NCBI RefSeq assembly: GCF_030063455.1
Contig: NZ_JASITB010000006.1
Span: 124,001-188,000 of the forward strand
Direction of reading: 5' to 3'
Source: Cryobacterium sp. PH31-O1
Lineage (GTDB): Bacteria; Actinomycetota; Actinomycetes; Actinomycetales; Microbacteriaceae
DNA: 64,000 nt
A program made the translations under genes and the position numbers. Of this stretch, positions 58,283 through 64,000 are shown one piece after another. Each line of letters opens with the position of its first letter. The stretch's first letter is position 1. The notes beneath the pieces were generated by a model, which saw nothing but the letters and a program-made list of their open reading frames with translations, made no database searches and was not told where the DNA came from.

Positions 58283-59698
58283 GTGAGCGAATCAACCGGT
58301 AATCCTGGCGCGCGCGCGCGGCTACGGCTGCAGCGTCGACGTTCCGCCGAGCAAAAGCGTGACGGAGTTATCGGGAGTGCCGATCAGCTCGGTGCCGAGC
58401 TCGTCGTGACGCCGGTCGATGTGCCGGCACCGCCGCTCAATGGCGTCGACGAGAACCTGCCCTCGGGCATCCGTTTGGCCGGTGCGTGGTCCTGGCGGTT
58501 AATCGTTATTGCTGCGGCCATTGCCGTCCTGATCTTTCTGGTCATTCAGCTGCGACTCATCGTCATTCCGCTGCTCGTCGCGGTGCTCGTGTCGGCCCTG
58601 CTGGTACCCCTCGTGGCTTTTCTGGTTCGACACCACTGGCCCAAAGGGCTGGCCGTTGCCGTGGCCATGGTGGGCACGCTCGTACTCGTTGCCGGGCTCG
58701 TCACCCTGGCATCCACGCAGATCGCCGAAGGAACGGTTGGGCTCAGCGATCGGCTCTCAAAATCGTTCGCTGCTTTCAAGACGTTCCTGGCCGGCTCGCC
58801 GCTGCAACTGTCCGAAACCGAGATCAACACCTACGTGCAGCAGGCCTGGGAGGCCATCCAGAACGATAGTGCTGTGTTCATCAGCGGAGCCTTGTCGGTG
58901 GGCACCACGCTCGGGCATCTGCTCACCGGGCTGTTGCTCGCCCTGTTCAGCCTGCTGTTCATTCTCATTGACGGCAAAGCTATCTGGGGCTGGATTGTGC
59001 GGTTCTTTCCCCTGCGTTCACGTGCCGCCGTCGACGGCGCCGGTATTGCCGGTTGGACCACCCTTGGCAACTTCGCTCGGGTGCAGATTCTGGTCGCATC
59101 GATTGACGCGGTCGGTATCGGAGTCGGCGCCGCCCTGCTCGGGGTCCCCATGGCCATCCCGATCGGCATACTGGTCTTCCTCGGCTCGTTTGTTCCCATC
59201 ATCGGCGCGGTAGCCACTGGTTCTGTGGCCATTGTCATCGCCCTGATTTTCAACAACTGGGCCGTCGCCCTCGCCATGCTCGGGGTCGTGCTGCTCGTGC
59301 AGCAGGTCGAGGGGCACGTTCTGCAGCCGTTGATCATGGGAACCGCCGTCAAGGTGCATCCGCTGGCCGTCGTGCTCGTGGTCGCCGCGGGGGCATTGCT
59401 CGCCGGAATTCCCGGGGCACTGTTCGCCGTGCCGATCGCGGCAGTGTTGAACGCGATGACGAGCTACATCGCTGGCGGCACCTGGCGCTCGAGTCCGCCG
59501 GCGGCGGTGGCGACGACGGGGTCGGTGCTGTGGCAGACCGTGCCGCAGAGTCGACCGGGTTACCGACCGACGGGGGCACCGGCCCGCGCCGCACGGATGC
59601 GGCCGCGGAGTATCCGCACGACCCGCGACGGGTCCGCTCGCAGCACGCCTTCAGATTTGAGCGCACCTCGCGCCGCGCACGACAGTTCGGAGAACTAA
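58283..59698 (+). CDS. AI-2E family (PerM/TqsA-like) transporter
   Basis: A 471-residue membrane protein. After a hydrophilic basic N-terminus (~65 residues) come about eight helices with the family landmarks NFARVQILVASIDAVGIGVGAALLGVPMAIPIGILVFLGSFVPIIGA and LVQQVEGHVLQPLIMGTAVKVHPLAVVL, then a Pro/Arg-rich tail. The substrate is uncertain; family members have been linked to AI-2 export or Na+/H+ antiport. GTG 58283; followed 3 bases later by ilvA. Confidence 0.9.
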   Translation: MSESTGNPGARARLRLQRRRSAEQKRDGVIGSADQLGAELVVTPVDVPAPPLNGVDENLPSGIRLAGAWSWRLIVIAAAIAVLIFLVIQLRLIVIPLLVAVLVSALLVPLVAFLVRHHWPKGLAVAVAMVGTLVLVAGLVTLASTQIAEGTVGLSDRLSKSFAAFKTFLAGSPLQLSETEINTYVQQAWEAIQNDSAVFISGALSVGTTLGHLLTGLLLALFSLLFILIDGKAIWGWIVRFFPLRSRAAVDGAGIAGWTTLGNFARVQILVASIDAVGIGVGAALLGVPMAIPIGILVFLGSFVPIIGAVATGSVAIVIALIFNNWAVALAMLGVVLLVQQVEGHVLQPLIMGTAVKVHPLAVVLVVAAGALLAGIPGALFAVPIAAVLNAMTSYIAGGTWRSSPPAAVATTGSVLWQTVPQSRPGYRPTGAPARAARMRPRSIRTTRDGSARSTPSDLSAPRAAHDSSEN

Positions 59699-59701
59699 GC
59701 C

Positions 59702-60937
59702 ATGCCAGAGACTACCCTCGCCGCACCCACCCTCGCCGAATTCGAGGCCGCGCGCGCAGTTGTCGCTCAGGTCGTCGATATCACCCCGATGGAGAGCTCG
59801 CGCTACCTCGCCGACGTACTGGGCGCGCCGGTCTACCTCAAGTGCGAGAACCTGCAGCGCACCGGTTCGTACAAGATTCGCGGCGCCTACAACCGACTGT
59901 CTAAACTCACCGATGCGGAGAAAGCACGCGGCGTCGTTGCGGCCTCGGCTGGCAACCACGCCCAGGGCGTAGCCTTCGCCGCGCGCGAGCTGGGCATCAA
60001 GGCCACCATCTTCATGCCGGTCGGCGTCGCCCTGCCCAAGCTGTCGGCCACCCGTGACTACGGTGCCGAGGTAATTCTGCGCGGCACGACCGTCACCGAA
60101 CCGCTTCTCGCCGCGGCCGAATACGCCCGCGAGACCGGCGCGATCCTCATCCCGCCGTTTGACCACGTGGATGTCGTCACCGGGCAGGGCACGCTGGGCC
60201 TCGAAATTCTCGACCAGATTCCCGACCTCGACACGGTCATCGTGCCCATCGGGGGTGGCGGACTAATCTCCGGTGTCGCCAGTGCGATCAAGCAGCGTGC
60301 CGCTCGGGACGGGCGCCGCATCCGGGTGATCGGGGTGCAGGCCGAGAATGCAGCCGCATACCCTCCATCCCTCGAGGCGGGTGAGGCCGTGATGATCAAT
60401 ATCCTGCCAACCATCGCAGACGGCATCGCCGTCGCCAAGCCCGGGCTGCTCAACTTCGAAATCGTGCGCGACACCGTCGACGAAATCGTCACCGTCAGCG
60501 AAGACGATACGGCTCGTGCGCTGCTCGTTCTGCTCGAACGCGCCAAGCTCGTCGTCGAACCGGCCGGAGCTGTGGCGGTCGCCGCCATTCTGGCCGGCAA
60601 GGTCACCCCGACCGGGCCGACGGTCGCCATCCTCTCCGGCGGCAACATCGACCCACTGCTGATGCAGCGCGTGATCAGTCACGGTCTGGCCGCGTCAGGG
60701 CGTTACCTCACGCTGCGCATCATGCTGCCGGACCGCCCCGGCCAGTTGGCGCGTATCTCCGAGCTGCTCGCCGAGGCGACCGCGAACGTCATCGAGGTGT
60801 TGCACACCCGGCACGGGGTCGGGCTGCGGATCAGCGAGGTCGAACTCGATGTCAGCGTTGAGACACGGGGGCCAGAGCACCGCCAGCACGTCGTCGACAC
60901 CCTGCGCGCGGCCGGCTACGACCCGCAGATCGACTAG
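59702..60937 (+). CDS. ilvA: Threonine ammonia-lyase (threonine dehydratase)
   Basis: A 411-residue PLP enzyme deaminating threonine to 2-oxobutyrate. The PLP lysine is Lys58 in GSYKIRGAY; ASAGNHAQGVA, PIGGGGLISGVAS and the serine/glycine-rich ILSGGN phosphate loop are present. A single C-terminal ACT-like domain (about 325-411; LRIMLPDRPGQLARISELL, VIEVLHTRHG) matches the catabolic/short type rather than the long IlvA with two domains. It can serve isoleucine synthesis. Confidence 0.94.
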   Translation: MPETTLAAPTLAEFEAARAVVAQVVDITPMESSRYLADVLGAPVYLKCENLQRTGSYKIRGAYNRLSKLTDAEKARGVVAASAGNHAQGVAFAARELGIKATIFMPVGVALPKLSATRDYGAEVILRGTTVTEPLLAAAEYARETGAILIPPFDHVDVVTGQGTLGLEILDQIPDLDTVIVPIGGGGLISGVASAIKQRAARDGRRIRVIGVQAENAAAYPPSLEAGEAVMINILPTIADGIAVAKPGLLNFEIVRDTVDEIVTVSEDDTARALLVLLERAKLVVEPAGAVAVAAILAGKVTPTGPTVAILSGGNIDPLLMQRVISHGLAASGRYLTLRIMLPDRPGQLARISELLAEATANVIEVLHTRHGVGLRISEVELDVSVETRGPEHRQHVVDTLRAAGYDPQID

Positions 60938-60995
60938 TCGCTGCCACTGCACCCCCTCGGAGACCTTTCGGAGACCTGCCGGAGTGCGCCGTGTG

Positions 60996-61089
60996 CGCAT
61001 AACTCCTGCAATTCGTTCCGGCCGACAAACACTTCCCCGGAATCTCGGGCAACTCTATTGCCGAGGCCGTAAATTGCAGGAGTTATGCG
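60996..61089. repeat. 94-nt cloverleaf-like inverted-repeat element between ilvA and greA
   Basis: An 18-bp perfect inverted repeat, CGCATAACTCCTGCAATT at 60996-61013 and AATTGCAGGAGTTATGCG at 61072-61089, encloses two smaller hairpins: TTCCGG/CCGGAA (61016-61042) and CTCGGGCAA/TTGCCGAG with one bulged G (61044-61065). The genes on both sides converge on it, so it might terminate in both directions, but its shape exceeds a simple terminator. It could be a REP/MITE-type element or a structured RNA. Confidence 0.8.
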
Positions 61090-61151
61090 TGATCGCGTGA
61101 TGCGCGGCGAGGCGCGGCGCGGCCGTTCGGGCCGGAACGCGACAGCAGAGG

Positions 61152-61643
61152 TCAGGCGCCGGTGAACGTCTCCACGTTGGAGATGTGCACGGTTATCTCC
61201 TTGCCGTTCGGCGTGGTGTAGCTCGTCTTTGCGCCAACCTTGAGGCCGATAATGGCTGCGCCGAGCGGGCTCTGCTCGCTGAACACGTCGAGGTCGCTGT
61301 TCGCGCCGATCTCGCGGCTACCGATCAGAAAGCGGCTCTCGTCACCGGCGATGGTGGCGGTGATGACGGTGCCGGGAACGACGATGCCGTTGCTCTCTGG
61401 AGCGTGACCGACCTCGGCGGTGCGCAGCAGCACGGTGAGGGTGCGAATGCGCGCCTCCATCTTGCCCTGCTCTTCTTTCGCCGCGTGGTAGCCGGCGTTC
61501 TCCTTGAGATCGCCCTCCTCCCGGGCGGATTCGATCTTCTTCGCGATGTCGCCCCGGCCGAAGTTGCTCAGTGTCGCCAGTTCCGCTGCGAGGCGGTCGT
61601 GGGCCTCCTGAGTTAGCCAGGTGACCGTTGTGTCGGTTGTCAC
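61152..61643 (-). CDS. greA: Transcription elongation factor GreA
   Basis: A 163-residue GreA. The N-terminal antiparallel coiled coil (about 10-80; RLAAELATLSNFGRGDIAKKIESAREEGDLKENAGYHAAKE) carries the acidic tip residues that reach the polymerase active site (EEGDLKENAGY), and the C-terminal FKBP-like domain has GAAIIGLKVGAKTSYTTPNGKEI. It rescues backtracked RNA polymerase. Start ATG/GTG at 61643 after GGGAG. Confidence 0.96.
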   Translation of the reverse strand: MTTDTTVTWLTQEAHDRLAAELATLSNFGRGDIAKKIESAREEGDLKENAGYHAAKEEQGKMEARIRTLTVLLRTAEVGHAPESNGIVVPGTVITATIAGDESRFLIGSREIGANSDLDVFSEQSPLGAAIIGLKVGAKTSYTTPNGKEITVHISNVETFTGA

Positions 61644-61739
61644 GAGTGATCTCCCTTAGTACGCTCGAGCGCGAAAAAGGCCCTGAGGCCGCTCAGATAT
61701 GGTTGACGCCCCGGGGATTGCCGAGGCGAATACGTCAGT

Positions 61740-62228
61740 TTAGGTCAGCCAGCACTGGTAAATCAAACCCGTGTTGCTCAGGTCGGTGGTGCGCAGAATC
61801 TCGGTGAAAGAGCGGTTGTACAGCGTCGACGGCGGCAGGTCGATGATCTTCCAGCCGACCACAGAATAACTCTCGTTGAGGGCCTGAACCGCGCAACTCG
61901 CCGTGCGGTTCACCGGAAGCGATACCTCAAAGGTGACGCTCACCGTGTGCTCATCGATGATGGTGTGGCCGATATCGCGCGCCTCGATTTGAGTGGATGC
62001 TCCGTCGAGCCCGGTCCACAGCACCCACGCTCCGAGCACCAACACAAAAATGCCGCCCAAGCCCCAGAGGATTCGACGGTCGCGGCGGTGGCGGGAGGGC
62101 GTGCGCCCGTACCGCGATTGGATCGCCCCGCTCTCGATCGGCGCCGGGGCGGACGAGGCCTCCGATTCGTCGAGACGGTAGGGCTCGGGGCTCGGTTGAA
62201 TTCCGGCAGGCGTGCTGTTGAGGGGCAC
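61740..62228 (-). CDS. DUF4307 family membrane protein
   Basis: A 162-residue protein: Pro/Ser-rich N-terminus, basic SRHRRDRR segment, a single membrane helix (about 54-74) and a C-terminal extracytoplasmic domain with SVTFEVSLPVNRTASCAVQALN and GWKIIDLP. This matches the actinobacterial DUF4307 family, commonly encoded between greA and mca. Function unknown. Confidence 0.88.
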   Translation of the reverse strand: MPLNSTPAGIQPSPEPYRLDESEASSAPAPIESGAIQSRYGRTPSRHRRDRRILWGLGGIFVLVLGAWVLWTGLDGASTQIEARDIGHTIIDEHTVSVTFEVSLPVNRTASCAVQALNESYSVVGWKIIDLPPSTLYNRSFTEILRTTDLSNTGLIYQCWLT

Positions 62229-62309
62229 TGGTGATTCACACTTTCACGGGAGCGATTAGGCTGGTAACTAGGTTATCTGGCCTAAGGTTATCCGGCATTC
62301 CTGAGGAGT

Positions 62310-63176
62310 ATGGTGACGCTGCGATTGATGGCTGTGCATGCCCATCCCGACGACGAGTCGAGCAAGGGCGCTGCGACGTACGCGTACTACCGCAGCCGCG
62401 GCGCTGAGGTGCTCATCGTGAGCTGCACCGGCGGCGAACGCGGCAGCGTCCTGAACCCCGCCCTCAACGGCCATGCCATGGCGGAACGGGATATCTCGGG
62501 ACTGCGGCGCATCGAAATGCAGAGCGCGCAGCGGGCCCTCGGGGTACTGCACCGCTGGCTGGGCTTTGAAGATTCCGGCATGAACGAAGATAAATCTGTG
62601 CCGCCGAACTCGTTCGCCGCCATCCCGTTGGAATATTCGGCCGAACCGCTTGTCGCCCTCGTGCGTGAGTTCCGGCCGCAGGTGCTCATCACCTACGACG
62701 AAAACGGCGGCTACCCGCACCCCGATCACATCCGCTGTCACGAGGTCTCCCTCGAAGCATTTCGCGCGGCTGCCGACCCTGACCGGTATCCGAACGCGGG
62801 TGCGCCGTGGCAGATCGACAAGTTGTACTACGACCGCATCTTCAACCTGGAGCGCGTTGACGCGATGTACCTCGCACTCAGTGTGACCGAGCCCGATTCT
62901 CCGCTTCTGGAACCCCTCGGGGCCGCGCGGGAACGCATGGGAGAGTACCCGCAGCTGGCCACCACGCACGTGCCGGCCGGTGAATTTCTCGAGGTGCGCG
63001 ACGAGGCACTGCGCGCCCACGCGAGCCAGGTCGCACCCGACCACACCTTCTTCTTCTGGCCCAATGATCTGGTGCGCGAGGCCTGGCCGTACGAAGACTT
63101 CCAACTCGTCGAATCGAAAGTAGACACCATAATGCCCGAATATGATCTCTTCGCCGGAATTCAGGACGACGAATGA
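62310..63176 (+). CDS. mca: Mycothiol conjugate amidase Mca
   Basis: A 288-residue zinc deacetylase-fold amidase that cleaves mycothiol S-conjugates to release mercapturic acids for export. The metal motif AHPDDESSKG lies at about 11-20, GGERGSVLNP follows, and the second zinc motif is YPHPDH within YDENGGYPHPDH. The Mca-type length and C-terminus (FFFWPNDLVREAWPYEDF) separate it from MshB. ATG 62310 or GTG 62313. It overlaps the next gene by 4 bases. Confidence 0.94.
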   Translation: MVTLRLMAVHAHPDDESSKGAATYAYYRSRGAEVLIVSCTGGERGSVLNPALNGHAMAERDISGLRRIEMQSAQRALGVLHRWLGFEDSGMNEDKSVPPNSFAAIPLEYSAEPLVALVREFRPQVLITYDENGGYPHPDHIRCHEVSLEAFRAAADPDRYPNAGAPWQIDKLYYDRIFNLERVDAMYLALSVTEPDSPLLEPLGAARERMGEYPQLATTHVPAGEFLEVRDEALRAHASQVAPDHTFFFWPNDLVREAWPYEDFQLVESKVDTIMPEYDLFAGIQDDE

Positions 63177-63430
63177 TCTCATTGATCACCGTCGTACTCG
63201 CCGTCACCCCCACCCCTGACCCCGACTTCGACCCGAACACGGTCACCCCCGGTGTCATCGGGTTCGTGGCCTTCTTCTTCATCGCCGTGGCGACCCTGCT
63301 GCTCTGTCTCGACGTGGTCCGTCGCATCCGTCGCACCACCTATCGCGCACAGATCAAGGAACGCCTCGACGCCGAACTCGCGGTACGCGCCGCCGACCCT
63401 GACTCTCCGCGCGACGACAAGATCGAGTAG
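63173..63430 (+). CDS. Small membrane protein downstream of mca
   Basis: An 85-residue protein with one hydrophobic N-terminal stretch, a Pro/Asp linker (TPTPDPDFDPN), one clear helix (about 30-50), and a charged cytoplasmic tail (RRIRRTTYRAQIKERLDAEL). It is translationally coupled to mca (ATGA). No function known; small genes of this kind often follow mca in actinobacteria. Confidence 0.8.
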   Translation: MISLITVVLAVTPTPDPDFDPNTVTPGVIGFVAFFFIAVATLLLCLDVVRRIRRTTYRAQIKERLDAELAVRAADPDSPRDDKIE

Positions 63431-63444
63431 TCGCGCTCAGCCCG

Positions 63445-64000
63445 TTACGGGTAGAGCGGATGCGTGGCGATCAGCAGGATCGCCGCGAAGTGACACAGGA
63501 ACGCCACGACCGTGAGGGTGTGGAAGATCTCGTGGAAGCCGAATACCCCTGGGACCGGGTTGGGCTTCTTGAGCCCGTAGACGACTGCACCAATCGTGTA
63601 GCAGAGCCCGCCGACCAGAATCAGCGTCATCATGGTGGCGTTGGCCTGAAAAAAGTCCACGATGAACAGCAGCGCGCCGTAGCCGAGTACCAGGTAAAGC
63701 GGCACGTAGAGCCAGCGTGGGGCGTGGATCCAAAACACCCGAAAGAGGATGCCCAGCCCGGCGCCGCCCCACACCAGCCACAGCAGCAGCGTCGATTTCG
63801 CCGGCGGCAGCGCGAGCACGGTGATCGGGGTGTACGAGCCGGCGATCAGCAGAAAGATGTTGGCGTGGTCGATGCGCTTGAGAATGATGCGGGTGCGTGG
63901 CTGCCAGTTGAAGCGGTGGTACAGCGCAGAATTGCCGAACAGCAGCATCGAACTGAGCACGAAAACGGCTGAACTGATCTTCGCTGCCGAGCCTTCGGCG
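63445..64000 (-). CDS. trhA: TrhA/hemolysin III (PAQR) family protein, 5' end outside window
   Basis: At least 185 residues of a seven-helix PAQR-type membrane protein: SALYHRFNWQP, RIDHANIFLLIAGSYTPI, the later GVFGFHEIFHTLTVVAFLCHF and C-terminal HPLYP. The His/Asp residues in ALYH, DHAN and HEIFH form the family metal site. The frame remains open to the window end, so it is truncated there. Bacterial TrhA proteins affect membrane-energy homeostasis; haemolytic activity should not be assumed. Confidence 0.92.
   Translation of the reverse strand, partial: AEGSAAKISSAVFVLSSMLLFGNSALYHRFNWQPRTRIILKRIDHANIFLLIAGSYTPITVLALPPAKSTLLLWLVWGGAGLGILFRVFWIHAPRWLYVPLYLVLGYGALLFIVDFFQANATMMTLILVGGLCYTIGAVVYGLKKPNPVPGVFGFHEIFHTLTVVAFLCHFAAILLIATHPLYP

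Overview
The window is a stretch of a high-GC chromosome from an actinomycete, most likely a member of the Microbacteriaceae (a Cryobacterium/Leifsonia-like organism; the genus is inference). Supporting signs are GTG starts, an actinobacterial housekeeping gene order (pmt<>rsmI-metG-tatD-rsmA-ispE-ABC-F; glmU-prs; rplY-pth-mfd-mazG-eno-ftsB-DUF501-S8 peptidase-ndh), a mycothiol conjugate amidase (mca), a DUF222/HNH '13E12'-type gene, and proteins such as DUF4307 and DUF501 known mainly from actinomycetes.

Layout. 0-7.5 kb: start of a protein mannosyltransferase, then translation, rRNA-modification and isoprenoid genes (rsmI, metG, tatD, rsmA, ispE) and an ABC-F protein. 7.6-10.3 kb: a complete methionine ABC importer (metQ-metN-metI), facing a MarR regulator. 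10.9-13.5 kb: tRNA-Gln, glmU, prs. 13.6-24.3 kb: 6-phosphogluconate dehydrogenase and a sugar-acid catabolic locus: GntR/FCD regulator, CUT1-type binding protein and two permeases, gluconokinase, galactonate dehydratase, KDPG/KDPGal aldolase, PfkB-family KDG/KDGal kinase and a ManD-type dehydratase. Together these would import aldonic acids and convert them to pyruvate plus glyceraldehyde-3-phosphate, or to 6-phosphogluconate, which Gnd takes into the pentose phosphate pathway. 24.5-40.7 kb: core genes (rplY, pth, mfd, nhaA, mazG, an ABC-2 exporter, hisS, eno, divisome-like protein, DUF501, subtilase, NDH-2).

40.75-45 kb is accessory DNA. It starts at an intact UAA-anticodon tRNA with an unusually short variable region. 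Next to the tRNA is the C-terminal relic of a tyrosine recombinase, then a chopped GNAT gene, a 67-bp diverged direct repeat flanking an orphan gene, an orphan lipoprotein, a VOC-protein stub and small orphan genes. This looks like an old, decayed tRNA-integrated island. It is followed by a DUF222/HNH gene with internal tandem repeats, RidA and DHFR-like genes, a Ppx/GppA phosphatase, and a large exported Ig-like multi-membrane protein.

51.4-64 kb: a GH1-fold protein that has lost the catalytic nucleophile, a second ABC-2 exporter, a SOUL protein, lemA-htpX, a YcaQ-like protein, an AI-2E family membrane protein, ilvA, greA, DUF4307, mca, a small membrane protein and a truncated trhA/hemolysin III gene.

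The least explained items are a 94-nt cloverleaf-like inverted-repeat element between ilvA and greA, the nucleophile-less GH1 protein, the short-variable-arm UAA tRNA with its decayed island, and strong hairpins directly after both ABC substrate-binding-protein genes. I found no CRISPR array, no intact insertion sequence and no clear new multi-gene defence system.
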